Of a DNA stretch of 64,000 nucleotides, positions 1 through 11,474 are shown in pieces. The notes under the pieces are model-generated. The model made no database searches, was not told the origin of the DNA, and saw only the letters and a list, made by a program, of their open reading frames with translations. The translations under genes were made by a program, and so were the position numbers. Source of the stretch: Lycium barbarum. Taxonomy: Eukaryota; Streptophyta; Magnoliopsida; Solanales; Solanaceae. The stretch's first letter is position 1. Every line of letters begins with the position of its first letter. The stretch covers positions 32,703,637 through 32,767,636 of the forward strand of contig NC_083339.1 of NCBI RefSeq assembly GCF_019175385.1. Reading direction: 5' to 3'.

Positions 1-292
1 ATTGACAATTAGTTTTGCTGCAGGTTACTATGTAAAAACGGTGAGTAAGAAGTTCGAACGGACTGATATCGGGGCATCCATAAAACAATACCAACGAAGG
101 TGTATCTGTTATCAGCAGGAGTCTGGGAACCCAGAATGAGAGATAGTTATGTAAGAAAGTGGAAGGTGAGCACCGAGGGTCGAAAGGGGTAAAATGGTAA
201 TTATGGAAGAAAAGACGTACCACGAGGGTGTCCCGGGATCTGTAAGACCTCGATTAGTCCCGAATCATGTAGTAAAGGTCATGCGAGAAAGT

Positions 293-412
293 GGATCCGA
301 AAATATCAGCATTAAGGCATCGGATTCCACTAAAGATTCGAGGTTAAGCGTGCTCAGGTGGGAGCAATTTCAGGATGGGTGACCCCCCTGGGAAGTAATT
401 GGGAAAATTTTG
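293..412 (+). ncRNA. 5S rRNA-derived segment in interior of element A
   Basis: This stretch matches plant 5S rRNA from its first base. The 57 bases from GGATCCGAAAATATC to GTTAAGC run without gaps against the 5S 5' half (GGATGCGATCATACC to GTTAAGC). The A-box-like GTTAAGCGTGCT begins at 343 and the C-box-like AGGATGGGTGACC at 372, a spacing of 29 as in 5S. The 3' arm of 5S is not conserved, and TTTT follows at 408-411, a possible Pol III terminator. 5S sequence is known inside LTRs of Cassandra TRIM elements; here it lies in the interior, not the LTR. Whether Pol III uses it is unknown. The homology was read by eye against remembered plant 5S. Confidence 0.85.
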
Positions 413-1220
413 CAAAATTAAAATTTAAGGGAACAAATGGAAAACTAGGGTAACCTGAGTGAGACTATGGTCTATGGGGTGGTTGGAGACCATAAAAAGG
501 CGCATAAAACGAGGTAGACTTGCTCGGTGAAGAGGCAAAAGAGTATGTCACAGCTCGGGAACTAGGATAGGCTTGAATAAAGTTTGGAAGTATTTTGTGG
601 GTTAGTTGATAATAATTATATATATAGATGTGGGTGCACACGTTATCCCATATGTGATGGTATCAGTAGACACGTGTGTCCTAACAACCTATGCTACGGT
701 AAAGGAGGCCTCAATCGGGTAAAGGGACACCGAAACCTGAATAGTAGTGAGAAAACAAATGGTGTTAGTATTACGCGATAGGATGCTATTTCCACTATAG
801 GTTAAGGACAGAAAAGTCTCGACGGTATGGTGTTAGAAAAAGAAGTAGGTAAGTAAATGAGGAGTAAGGAAATTCAGATATCGGTGAGTAAACGAGGAAA
901 ACCTTGGTGGATGAAACCCCTAAGAGGAAATTTTCGGCGAGATACGAGATTATCAGATAAAGGTGTAAATGCAGACATGGGGCAAGGATGGAGTACGGTA
1001 ATATGGAACGAAAGAGGAATATGTAAGATTCAAGGATTAATTACAATGAGCCGAGAGGGAAGGCAATGAAAAAGATGGACAAAACGATGATATGAGCAAG
1101 GAGAAAAAAGGAAACAATTTGAGCTGAGAAGTTTCGATACGTTATGCATAGAGTTGGAAAGTGTGACGAGGGATGAAGAATAATTAAAGATAAGAGTACT
1201 TTAAGGTCGTGACGTATAAG

Positions 1221-1243
1221 GAACCCCCTTAAAGGGGGGGAGG
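1221..1243 (+). promoter_or_regulatory. Central polypurine-tract-like palindrome, element A
   Basis: AACCCCCTTAAAGGGGGGG followed by AGG: a C-run, TTAAA, then a G-run. It lies about 390 bases before the terminal tract. Equivalent palindromes occur in the interiors of B, C, D, E and F. It resembles a second plus-strand priming site, or a hairpin; neither role is shown. Confidence 0.5.
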
Positions 1244-1601
1244 CCATATTAGGCCTAAAGGGAATAACGAGGAAAGAAATGAGCACCAACACATAAGGTC
1301 AAAGACAAGTACGCCTGCATCCAGAGATACGAGAGGAAAGATTAAAGAAGAGTTGTGGTAGGGATCTAAAGGTGAGGCTTTTGTTAAGATATGGTTATGG
1401 AATAATAACATAAAAGAGATGATCGGAGGAAGACAAGGATAAAAAAATATTGGCCCAGCACTTAGGAAACCCATGAGACAGAATAAGGACCCATATGAGG
1501 ACGAAAAGACTCGACTATACGGAATGGGCATGGAAAGAACGGGCAACTATAAAAAGAAACCCCCTCCCGGAGTGCTACAAGACCATGTAAGGTCAGTTGA
1601 A

Positions 1602-1635
1602 CATTCGAGGACGAATGTTCTAAAGGGGGGGAGGA
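1602..1635 (+). promoter_or_regulatory. Polypurine tract with upstream palindrome, element A
   Basis: The palindrome CATTCGAGGACGAATG is followed by TTCT and the purine run AAAGGGGGGGAGGA, which abuts the LTR at 1636. Its position immediately 5' of the LTR identifies it as the plus-strand DNA priming site. The same palindrome-plus-tract arrangement recurs in B, C, D, E, F and I. Confidence 0.85.
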
Positions 1636-3782
1636 TGTTATAGCCCGTATTTCGTACGTCCAGAAAATTCAAGGTAATGGGGAGAAGTTAAGAATAAGAC
1701 TATGTTTCAAAAATAATTTTAATATACGAGTTGTTGAAAATATTATTTATGAATATTGTTAGAGTGGAAATATTGAGGAAGACCAAGGGCGGAAAGGAAA
1801 TTGGCAAAATGGCATTATGGTAATTTTGTGGAAAGGCTAGGGGTAAAATGGTCATTTTACAAATGTTCAAGAAATCTCTTGAAAAAGGCCATGTGGCCGA
1901 AAAAAAAAGGGAAAAGAAAAGGGATTAAGTCATCTTTGGAAATTTGGAGAAAAATCTAGAAAAAAAAAAGAGAAAAAGAAAGGAAAAATCTAGAGAGGGG
2001 GAAGCATGTGCCCCTCACATAACCTATACAACTATATATATATATGTGTAGTCATATTATTAAGAGAAAAAGAGTGGAAGAAAGAAGAAGAAAAAGGAGA
2101 GGAGAAAGAGGAAGTGCACGGCCAAGGGGCAAAAATTTGGCCCCTTGAAATAGTGATCAAAAAATTATTCTCTCCTAGAATTCCAACCAATTTGAAGGCC
2201 CTCTTCGACATGGTATAGTTGTTTCGGAAGATAGGTCGTTCGTTTCATCATTTCCGCACGTTGGTCAAGGGAAGAGGTTGAAGAGAAGAGGTAATATTTA
2301 ATCCTTTTTATGATGTTATGAAGGCTTGTTTACATTGTAGTATGAAGGAACGGATAGAATTCATGAAAATATGGGAGGGTTGTATGGTATAGCCGTGTGC
2401 ATGCCTATGTTGTTGAGGCAAGATTAGTTAATTTTTATGTAGTATTTTAATTGTTGTTGTTATGGAATTTATATTGGAAATGAAAGTTTGGTAATTTTGG
2501 TTGAATTTGTGGGTGTTGGAAGGTGGCCGAATGTGTGTGTGTGTGTGGTATGAAATGTGAATCAAGTTTTATGTAATAATTTAATTGTTGTCGATATGTA
2601 TTTTAGGATGCAAGTGAGATTATGACGATTCTAGTGAAGTTGAAATTGTCGGAAAGTTGTTGTAGAAGTTAATGGGAATCGAAGGTAGACTTATTGCATT
2701 GATGGAAAATAATGTCGTTAGTATTTTGGTTGTCCTCGTTGTGAGTATTATGATAGAAAATCAAGTTTTAATAATCCAAGTTAATATTATAATCATGTGG
2801 GCCGCATTGGAAGGAAATGTAGTCTTGATGTGGTTTCTTGAATTTATGAAATGAAGTTGTAAATGTATGTATTGTGACATAATGTGTGAATTTGGAAGGA
2901 AAGAATGTGTTTGGTGTTGTTCTCGGGCTTGGGGACAATTTCGGGTGAGTTGGAACCTTGCTCGAGTCATTTTGGAAAATTTTGTGAATTGTTGGAAATG
3001 TTATGGAATCATGTTTGAATGGTTTTGGATTGATTATATATCTTGATTTGAACGTAATTGGAATATCGTCGCATTATGCGAAAGAAGGTTGCTAATGTTA
3101 AAGTGCGTTTACATTAACGGTCGATGTTGTTAGAATGTTTGTTGTCATTGTTGTTGATATTGTGGCCGGGTCAAATTCCTGGATTGTTGTTGTGTTGATT
3201 GGGAGCCGAGCCGTATTCTCGGGGTTGGTATTTTTACAGGGGAGGTGCTGCCGAAATTCCGGCAGGATACAAGTGAATGTGTTTTCAAGGTTAAGGCAGG
3301 TATATGATAATGAAACTAACGAATGGATGGATTCTCCTGCATGTAGACAAACAAATTGGATGCATAAGCGTAGCTGGAGGTCGCGGCACAGGTATGTAAG
3401 GCTTACCCTTCCTTTCCTTTGGCATGTCCTAGTTGTAATAGGCTATGATACGAGCCTCGAGGGAAACTCTATTCCTAGAAATCCGAGCTTGATTTGGACC
3501 CCTATTCATTCAGAGAAATTGAACGAAGAACCTTATGCTTTGATGGAAACATAGTTTGAACGTCCGTAACTTCTACAAATGAAACCGGATTGCCCTGAAA
3601 CCTTCATGGATGACTCTATAAGGCTAAATGTTCATAGTTTATATACGCGACCTCGACTTAATCCGAGGTGGGCCCATAATTCCCGAACCCCATTTGTATT
3701 GTTCTATTGGACTCATTTCCGCATAGCAATTAAGAGAAACTTGGGCTATTGTTCTGGATTTGTTATGAACTGTATGTACTCT

Positions 3783-4120
3783 CTGATATAAGTATCTGGA
3801 AATTCTGATATGAGTATTCCTATATAGGCATTTGGATACAAGTATTTTCGATATGGATATTTTGACAAAAGTATTTTGACGTAAGTACTCCGATACAAGA
3901 AATTTGACGTAAACATTTTGATAGAAGTATTCGGATATAAGTATTTTTGATATGAGAATCCTGACATACGTATTCTGTTATAACTACTCTGATATAAGTA
4001 TTTTGATATAAGTATTCTGACCTAAGCATTCTGACATAAGTATTCTGATATGAGTACCCCGACATAAGTATTTTAATATAAGCATTCTGATATGGGTAAC
4101 CTGCTATGATTATTCTGATG
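3783..4120 (+). repeat. 14-bp minisatellite in LTR of element A
   Basis: Degenerate tandem units of the form GATATAAGTATTCT recur with 14-base spacing for about 330 bases. Frames through it give tyrosine-, glutamine- and isoleucine-rich shadow peptides that I do not consider genes. A homologous array lies in the element B LTR (14466-14763). Confidence 0.8.
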
Positions 4121-4960
4121 CCACGCTCGATCATTCTACCGAGTCTCGATTTATGTGCATTTAGTTGCTCACTACTCTGCTCGTGCATGTGCTATGATCC
4201 CTTTCCCCGGATCCCGGGCCGGTATATATATCGTGCGGATGGTTCGCCGAGTCCTCTGTTAAGGGCCGGGTTCCATTTATGAATTCCGAAGTATGATGTG
4301 TCTGGTTCCGGGGTACTGTGTTATATGTCCGTCCCCGGTTACCGAGGATATATTATGAAGTATGATGTGTCCGGGCTCGGGGTGCTGTGTTATCTGTCCG
4401 CCCCCGGGTACCGTGGTTATGTTATGATGTGGGACGGAGATCGGAGCAAATTTTCTGAAATATGATGTGTTGTGGCGCCAAAGGTAGGAGTGGCGACCAC
4501 GTTCCTACGTTATTGTGCGCATCCCTTGGCGTTGTTCACCGGTTCCTCGGCGTGTTATCTGTCCCCAAGGTTATCATGTATATGATAGGATGTGACCGGT
4601 CCCTCGGCGTGATATTTGTCCCCGAGGTTACCGTATTTATGATATGGTATTTGTCCCGGCGTGGTATATGTCCCCGGGGTTACCGCGTATGTGATATGAT
4701 ATCCGATTCCGATATGCATGACTTGTGTTGGAGAGTAAGCATTCTGACCTTCCGTACATTCTGTATCCCATTTGCTATATGACATCATTTGAGTAATTTG
4801 TACGTTCTGTAATCCGTCTGGCATACGAGATGAGTAAGTATGATTCGTGTCTGGAAAAGAAAAAAAAATAATAAGTGTTTGGTATTCTGGATAGGCTATT
4901 TGTATGTTGTTCTATCTGTCTCAGTCATGGTTTCGTTTTCTGTACTCATGCCTTACATAC

Positions 4961-5019
4961 TCAGTACATATTCCGTACTGACCCCCTCTTCTTCGGGGGC
5001 TGCGTTTCATGCCCCGCAG
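4961..5019 (+). promoter_or_regulatory. Three-hairpin LTR module, copy 1
   Basis: Hairpin I is TCAGTAC (4961-4967) with GTACTGA (4975-4981). Hairpin II is CCCCC (4982-4986) with GGGGG (4995-4999). Hairpin III is CTGCG (5000-5004) with CGCAG (5015-5019). All three stems pair perfectly. Ten copies of this module occur in the window's LTRs, with compensating stem changes. Confidence 0.8.
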
Positions 5020-8000
5020 GTACCCACAAGTGGATAGACGAGATTAGCTGAAGATGATCCGGTGGATTGGCGGGCTCCATTTCCTCCAGGAGTGCTGCCG
5101 AATCAGAGTATGTATGCTGTGATGTCTGATCAGTATTAGAGACTTTGCAGACAGCGTCGTGGGTAATGATAGTCAGTCTGTAAGCGGCTCCATCAGCCGA
5201 TATGTCATTTTGTGTTATGTAGTAAATTTCATATAATTACAGATTTGTTAAATTTTGGAAATAGTAAGCAGAAAATTTTGAAAGTTCAACATGTATTTTA
5301 TTTGTAATTGACTTTCAGAATTCAAAAAAAAAAAACATTAGGTGTGTAATCATGGTCTGCGGGTTCGCTCGGCTCTGTATGTGGGGTCGAGTGCCGATCA
5401 CACCCTAATGAGGTTAGGGTGTGACACTCGAGACATTCTGCTTAAGTTGATTAGGCTTTTTGATCGTATCCACATATGCACTGTAATTAGCATAGAACTC
5501 CCGGACTAGAACCGGACAATACTTCCCATGAGGTCGATTGAAAGCGTCCAGTCCATAATGCTGGAGTGTCTCTCTAATCCGAAGCTGATGCTCCAAATAA
5601 CGAAGCCCAATGCGCCTCTCCTCAAATATAGTACGCTGTGGGTTTTCGCCTTTCTTCGACCCATCGATCCCCTTCTCGTTTCGCTCCTTCACACCCTCTA
5701 CCGAGAATCATAGGTCATTTTCCATTTTTGTAGAATAAAGTTCGGCCCAGATGCACTCCATAGCACTATCATCACTAGAGTCACTCGCCACCCGGACTTG
5801 TTCATTATCGGACCCGCTTGTAGTAGCGGACCCCTCGTTACCAAACTCTTCATTCCTGGACCCTTCATTATCGGATCTGTTATATCCTGCATGTTGTACG
5901 TTCGGATAATTCGAGATAATTGCGAGAAGTTAAGGGCAAGACCATTTTCCAAAGTTATTCTAAAATACAAGTTATTATGAGTATTATTGGGATGGAAATA
6001 TTGAGATAGGTTAAGGGTAAAAATGGAAATTCACAAAAGAGTTTATGGTAATATTGTGGAAAGGCTAGGGGTAAAATGGGAATTTCACAGAGTGTTCAAG
6101 AAAATTCTTGAAATGTCACTTTGGCCATGTGACATAAAAAGTGGGCTCCGCCCATAGCCATGTGTCCATGTTCTTACTTAAGGGACCAAAGTTTATACAA
6201 CAAGACAAGTGGATGTATTGGTTATTTTAAGAAAATTCTAGAAAGGGGAGAAGACCCATGTGTCCATAACTTTTATTTGAGGGACTTAAAAATAAATAAG
6301 GATAAATGATGGAAAAAAAGGATAAATAAGACATACTTCTCTTCTTCTTTCCTTAAGAGAAATCAAGAAACTTGGAGAAGCCCCAAGTTGATGGCCATTC
6401 GGCCATGTGCACCCCAACAAGAACCTTGAGAAAAATTTGTTCAAAACTTTTTTTCCTACTAATTGGAAGGTCCCTAGCAAAGTGGAGTACCTATTGGAGC
6501 AAGAAAAACATCTATTCTTGCAAGTTCATAACCATGGTCAAGTGAAGAAGTTGAAGGAAAAAGGTAAGAATTAATTTCCTTTTATATGTTATGGATGATT
6601 TATGTATGTTGAAGTGTGTAGAAAAGGATTAAATTCATGAAATATGTGTGTATATGTGTTGGCCGAATGGAAGTGGTGTGGTGTAGAAAGAATGGATTAA
6701 TTTTACTTAGTATTTAGATTGTTGTTGTAATGTATAGAAATAGATGAAAATTCATGAAAATATGTATGTTGTTGTTGTGGCCGAATAAGGGGTTGTTTTG
6801 GTAAGTTATGGTAAATTGATTTCATTTGATATTCTAGTTGTTGTTGATGTGGATTCTACGATGAGAATGAAAGTTTGATGGCTTGAAATGAAGTTGTAAT
6901 CGTTGTAGGATTGTTGAAGAGGTTAATGCGACACTAGCATGAATTCTTATAATTGTATGGACGGTATTGTAACATGTGAATTTTGATATAGTTTATGAAT
7001 CTATAATAAGGAAAATGTGTTGTTGTTGTCCTTGTTGAAGTTGGAAGATTTCGGACTATGTTGGAAGTTGGCTAGGCCATTTAAAATATTGTGTGAGTTG
7101 CTTGAAGTATTCGTGAGTATCGTTCGAATGGTTTTTGATTAATACTTGAATATATGAGCAACCATATTGGCTTGATCGTATGCGGTTGGATTGAATATAA
7201 TTGTTGGTATTATTGTTGATAATGTGGCCGAGTTCCATTCTCGGATTTGTTGTTGTGAAATTGACCGAGTTAGATTCTCGGGGATGGTGTATTTACAGGG
7301 GAAATGCTGCCGAAATTTTGGCAGAATATAAAAGAATTCATTTGAAAGAATAAGACTAGTATATGCCGATGAATCTAATGATTATGTCAACTTTCTTGAA
7401 TGTAGACTAACAAGTTTGGATAAATAAGCGTAGCTAATAAGGCGTGGCACAGGTATGTAAGGCTTACCCTTTCTTTCTTTTGGCATGTCCTAGAGCTAAG
7501 TAAGGCATGACATGACACGCACCTCGGGGTAATTCTACTCTTTGATTCCGAGTTTGGTTATGATGTCTATTCTCTTTTGTCATGAGTATGTTTCGTATGG
7601 TTGAGTCTATTGTATGATCACTAGATGAATAAGTTACTTCATATGGTATGATATGTATCCATGATTCCGAGACTCTGTTCGATATGTTCCCGAGGTTGCC
7701 TATGATTCTGATTCACTTCTGATATAAGTATGTCTGATATGATCAAGCTTATTATATGATCGAATAATGAGATGAGAATAAAAAGTTTGTTCTGAAAGAG
7801 TTCTGTAAGTTCTTAATGTCCCCAACGTTTGTAAAGGATATTGAATTTGCTTGAAACGTTCGTAAAAGCTCTATGGTAAAAATGTCCGTAACTTTTACAT
7901 ACTAACTCCGATTAACTTGAAATATGTTTATGATCCTTCAAAGGTCGGTATGTGTATGTATATATCGAGTCTAGATATGTGTGTGTGGTTTCGCACTACT

Positions 8001-8027
8001 CTGTTCGTGCAAGTCTCTGTATGTCTG

Positions 8028-8480
8028 TTCACTGAGTCCCGGGCCAGGATATGTTCTCGTGCGTATTCCATTGCATTGTTCACCGAGACCCACCAGTAGA
8101 GGGCCGGGACACGTTATATGATGATGGCGCCAGATCCGGACCGGATCCCCTCTACCGAGTCCCTTATTAAAGGACCGGGACACGTTATCCACCGAGTCCT
8201 TCACTGGCGGGCCGGGACACGTTACATGCATACATGATATTTGATGTGACATGCATGATTTTATCTACCGAGTCCCTCATTCGAGGGCCGGGACACGTTA
8301 TGCATATGTAATATACGATGTTGGTATACACGATTCTATTCACCGAGTCCCTCACTCGATGGCCGGGACACGTTATTTACACATGTGATATGTTATATGG
8401 ATCGGGCTGCACGTTCCGCAGCGGTATATATGTATATATATGTATGGATCGGGCCGTACGTTCCGCGGCATTATTACATT
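8028..8480 (+). repeat. Hairpin-forming repeats in LTR S1
   Basis: Several degenerate copies of ACCGAGTCCCTC...GAGGGCCGGGACACGTTAT occur. In the clearest copies CCCTC and GAGGG flank a short ATTC loop and can pair. Two copies of GGATCGGGC(C/T)G(C/T)ACGTTCCG follow at about 8399-8465, a motif also arrayed in the LTRs of F and D. Confidence 0.65.
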
Positions 8481-8688
8481 ACGTATGACATTGGCATCCA
8501 TGTTTTGTGTTCGAAAATAAAATCAAGCATCTTGATATTCTGGTGTTTTGGTATTTTGGATCTGTACTTCTTCTGATACATGATTCGCGTTTGGAAATTA
8601 AGTATTTGGTGTCCTGGGTAATGTACGGACCTTTTGTACTGTTTGTTTCGATTACGGTTCCGTTTTCTGTAACTTATGTCTTACATAC

Positions 8689-8746
8689 TCAGTACATATT
8701 CCGTACTGACCCCTTTTCTTCGGGGGTTGCGTTTCATGCCACGCAG
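8689..8746 (+). promoter_or_regulatory. Three-hairpin LTR module, copy 2
   Basis: TCAGTAC (8689-8695) pairs with GTACTGA (8703-8709), CCCC (8710-8713) pairs within GGGGG (8722-8726), and TTGCG (8727-8731) pairs with CGCAG (8742-8746) using one T-G wobble. The wobble keeps the third stem that is CTGCG/CGCAG in copy 1. Confidence 0.78.
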
Positions 8747-9476
8747 GTACCTACAGATGAATAGAAGGTTTGTCAGAAGATGTTTCAGCAGGATTGACGA
8801 GCTCCATTTATTTCTGGAGCGTTGCCGAGTCAGAGTATATGTATGTTCTGATTTCTGGATTGATGTTAGAGACTTTGCAGACAGCATCGTGGGTATTGGT
8901 TGTCAGTCTGTAAGCGGCTCCATCAGCCGATATGTCATTCTGTGTTATGTAATAAATTTTATATAATTACAGATTTTGTTTAATTTTGGGAACGATAAAG
9001 GAAAGATTTCGAAAGCTTAATATGTATTTTACTTTTATTTTATTTTCAGAGTCCGAAGAAATTATGTGCGTAATAAGAATCTATGGGATCGCTCGGCTCC
9101 GGATATGGGGTCGGGTGCCCATCACACCCTAGGGCATTAGGGTGTGACAGGATCCTTCATTGCCGAACCCTTCATTACCGAATCCTTTATTCCCGGAACC
9201 TTCATTACCAAATCCTTCATTTCCCGACCCTTCATTACCGGACTCCGATTCAGATGAGTACTCCTCCTCTTCAGATTAGGAGGAGTCTTGTGGTGATGTC
9301 GCTTTTTTGGCTTTTCTGGCGGTGGTAGTTCTCGATCTCTCGGGAGGTAGGGCAATCATGGCTTATTCATCAGAGTTTTTATCACGAAGCCTAGTGGTAA
9401 TGTTATCTCTGCCTCGACCCCTCATTCTAGCAGGTTTGGAACCACCACCCCTTTTTACTGGTTCCTTTGGCCTCAT

Positions 9477-9701
9477 ATCTCTCTAGAGAAGCAAACAACG
9501 CATGTGAGAATGTATGGAAAGTATGGCATAATTTAGTAAAGTGATTTGAATAGATGTATGATGTTGTAGTTATGCTCGTACTTAAGAAGTACGACCTAAA
9601 TTTTACCTCGTACTTGGAGGTACGACTTGAAGGTACGTCCGCACTTTGAAGTGCGGGCCATACTTTTAAGTCGTACTTTACTTGTCAAAAAATAGTGAGT
9701 T
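9477..9701. repeat. GTAC-palindrome array between the transposon-protein relic and element B
   Basis: About 225 bases without a gene. From about 9572 to 9682 it holds repeated short inverted repeats such as GTACTTAAGAAGTAC, GTACTTGGAGGTAC and GCACTTTGAAGTGC. Similar arrays lie at 21186-21410 and 25878-26108 next to Athila sequence, which suggests this is Athila-derived flank. The last five bases, GAGTT (9697-9701), would be the left target duplication of element B; the right copy is missing. Confidence 0.6.
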
Positions 9702-11415
9702 TGTTATATCCCGTAATTTGTACATTCGGATACTTCAAGACAATTGTGAGAAGTCAAGGACAACGCCATATTTTGATCTTGTTTAACACACAAGTTGTCT
9801 ATGAAAATTTTTGATGTGGAAATATCGGGGAAGGCCAAGGGCGAATTCGGAATTTGGAAAAAAAAAAGATTTTCATGAATTACAAAACACAAAAAAAAAA
9901 GAAAAAAAAAAAGAAAAAAAGAAGTGGGCTTGAATTAATTGACCAAGGTGGCCATCCACCTTAATGGGCCAAGGCCCATATGAGAGACCATTACATGTTA
10001 TTAAAAAGATGACAAAGTCATCTTTAACTCAAGAATTTTCAAGAAACCTTGAGGGAAAAAAGGACCCCTCCATTTCGGCCAAGAAGAGAGAAAAATGGAA
10101 CCTTCAATTTTGATCCAAAAAAATATCTTCTTCTAGTATTCCTACTAATTTGAAGGTCCTCTTCAACGTGGTACCATTGGTGAAGCAAGAATCCCTCTTA
10201 TTGTTGCAACTTTACAACCCTAGCTAAGTGGGGAGTTGAAGGAAAAAGGTAAGGAATCAATCTCCTTTTATATGTTATGGATGATTATGGATGTTGTGGT
10301 ATGTAGAAATGCATGAAATTCATGAAAATATGTAGTGTGTGTGTGTGGCCGAATGGAAGTGGTTGTGGCCGTGTGTATTGTGAAAAATTAAGGGGCCAAT
10401 TTTACTTAACATTTTGGTTGTGTTGTTATGGATTTTATGTTGTTAATAAAAGTCTAATGATCTTAGTGAAGTTGTAAGGGTTAGAGACTTATGTTAGAAG
10501 TTAATGTGAATTGAATATTGTGTTCTTGTAATTATGGAAGATAATGTTGTTAGTGCTAATTGTTAGTGTAGTTCATGAAGTTGAAAGAAAGAAATGTGTT
10601 GCCATTGTTCTTGTTGAGTTTGGAAGATTTTGGGTAGTATGTGGTTTGGCCGTTTGAAATTTTTTGTGGGTTGTTGGAGTATTCTTGAATATTGTTGAAT
10701 GGTTTCGGATTAGTATTTGAATGTGTGAACAATTATGAATTGAATATAAAGGAAGTGTTATTAAGTTATGTAAAGGAGCTACTAATGTTGGAATGTATTT
10801 TGAATAAATTGTTGAAGTTGGAAGATATGATTGTTGACATTGATGTTGATATTTTGGCCGAGTTAAATTCTCGGATTTGTTGTTGTATTCTTGGCCGAGT
10901 TGAAATCTCGGGGATGGTATTTACTGTCACGACCCAACCCCGTAGGCCATGACTAGTGCCCGATCTGGGCACTCAAACGCATTCTAATATATGGCAGAAG
11001 CCGACAAGGCTTTATTTCAAATTTAGCTAATTTTTAGAAAAATTTCGGCAGAGTTTCCTTTGTTTTATGGACTATCCCATATATCCTGCACGCAGAAAAT
11101 ACCAACAAAGGCCACACAGGGCCAACAACGCAACATTTAAATATATGCGGACCGGCCGCCGCGGCGAATGGGATCGCCCAAACACAACATAAGCACCCAA
11201 CTGTACAGAAAGATCCCAACCCACAACATGTCCACAGACCTCTAACAAACCGACAGAATCCTATGACGGGACAGGGCCCCGCCGTACCCATGAACGAGAA
11301 TATACATATATAGAAGTGACAGACTATACCAAAAGATGGCCCTGAATAAAAGAGCGCTCCAAGAATAGCAGAATGAGATCCTAAGCAGACGGATCAGCAA
11401 ACCTGTCGTCGGTAC

Positions 11416-11474
11416 CTGCGCGGCATGAAAACGCAGCCCCCGAAGAAAGGGGGTCAGTACGAAATATGTACTGA
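11416..11474 (-). promoter_or_regulatory. Three-hairpin LTR module, copy 4
   Basis: On the + strand the order is CTGCG (11416-11420), CGCAG (11432-11436), CCCCC (11437-11441), GGGGG (11449-11453), TCAGTAC (11454-11460), GTACTGA (11468-11474). All three stems are perfect. Confidence 0.8.

Larger units (their letters stand above)
1..5426 (+). mobile_element. Element A: non-coding LTR retrotransposon, interior plus 3' LTR (5' end outside window)
   Basis: A non-coding interior (1-1635) ends in a purine-rich tract and is followed by an LTR that begins TGTTATAGCC and ends GGTGTGACA. No open reading frame here resembles gag, protease, RT, RNase H or integrase; the longest frames are about 100 codons and unrelated to known families. 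The interior aligns by eye with that of element B (16128-17741), including a 5S rRNA-like segment, a central CCCCTTAAAGGGG palindrome and the terminal polypurine tract. By comparison with B, the missing primer-binding site should lie about 200 bases left of the window. The element is inserted in a minus-strand transposon-protein relic that resumes at 5427. Its lack of genes implies dependence on proteins supplied in trans (inference). Confidence 0.85.
1636..5426 (+). repeat. 3' LTR of element A (3791 bp)
   Basis: The LTR starts TGTTATAGCC at the polypurine tract and ends GTGTGACA. It carries the marks shared by long LTRs in this window, in order: an inverted repeat CTGCCGAAATTCCGGCAG (3248-3265), a donor-like AGGTATGTAAGGC (3390-3402), a 14-bp minisatellite (3783-4120), repeats with CGGTTCCGGGGTACTGTG (about 4204-4700), the three-hairpin module (4961-5019), a CGGCT/AGCCG hairpin (5185-5199) and a terminal hairpin (5399-5423). 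The base after the LTR begins CTCGA, the expected right copy of a target duplication whose left copy is outside the window. Confidence 0.88.
5878..9149 (+). repeat. Solo LTR S1 (3272 bp) with GGATC target duplication
   Basis: Starts TGTTATATCC and ends GGTGTGACA, with GGATC at 5873-5877 repeated at 9150-9154. No polypurine tract precedes it and no primer site follows, so it is a solo LTR, the usual product of recombination between the two LTRs of one element. It carries CTGCCGAAATTTTGGCAG (7307-7324), a splice-donor-like AGGTATGTAAGGC near 7450, repeats of the type ACCGAGTCCCTCATTCGAGGG (about 8028-8375), the three-hairpin module (8689-8746) and a terminal hairpin (9123-9146). It interrupts the transposon-protein relic within its Gly-Asn-Glu repeat region. 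Confidence 0.93.
5427..9476 (-). pseudogene. Putative plant transposon-protein (REFYAN-type) relic, split by solo LTR S1
   Basis: Read on the minus strand from an ATG at 9476, the frame begins MRPKEPVKRGGGSKPARM, then an acidic stretch SEEEEYSSES, then Gly-Asn-Glu-Gly repeats (GNEGSGNEGF). It is cut at 9150 by LTR S1 and resumes at 5877 in the same frame (GSDNEGS), followed by a segment ending LVREFYANYSAYV near 5470. REFYAN is typical of a plant-specific domain found in transposon-associated proteins (I recall Pfam PF20167). At least three stops (after KNSDE, after SPQDSS and after MENDL) break it even apart from the insertion. Element A cuts off its C-terminal part at 5427. The GTAC-rich sequence upstream of its start (9572-9682) resembles Athila 3' and LTR sequence here, so it may be the 3' ORF of an Athila element (inference). 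Confidence 0.7.

Noticed and set aside
293..412. A functional 5S rRNA gene
   Set aside because: The 3' arm of 5S is missing, many stem positions are changed, and there is no tandem 5S array. The segment belongs to a retroelement interior.
1041..1546. Overlapping minus-strand frames of 83 and 105 codons in the interior of element A
   Set aside because: Leucine/serine/phenylalanine-rich, no recognisable domain, antisense to a purine-rich non-coding interior. Similar shadow frames occur opposite the same region of element B (17258-17765).
3746..4188. Minus-strand frames with YQNTYIR-like repeats
   Set aside because: They are readings of the 14-bp minisatellite. The period is not a multiple of three, so the peptide repeat spans three units and reflects DNA structure, not a protein.
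4200..4700. CRISPR-like or satellite array from regularly spaced GC-rich repeats
   Set aside because: Unit lengths vary and copies are degenerate. The context is a plant LTR, and the same repeats recur in other LTRs of the window.
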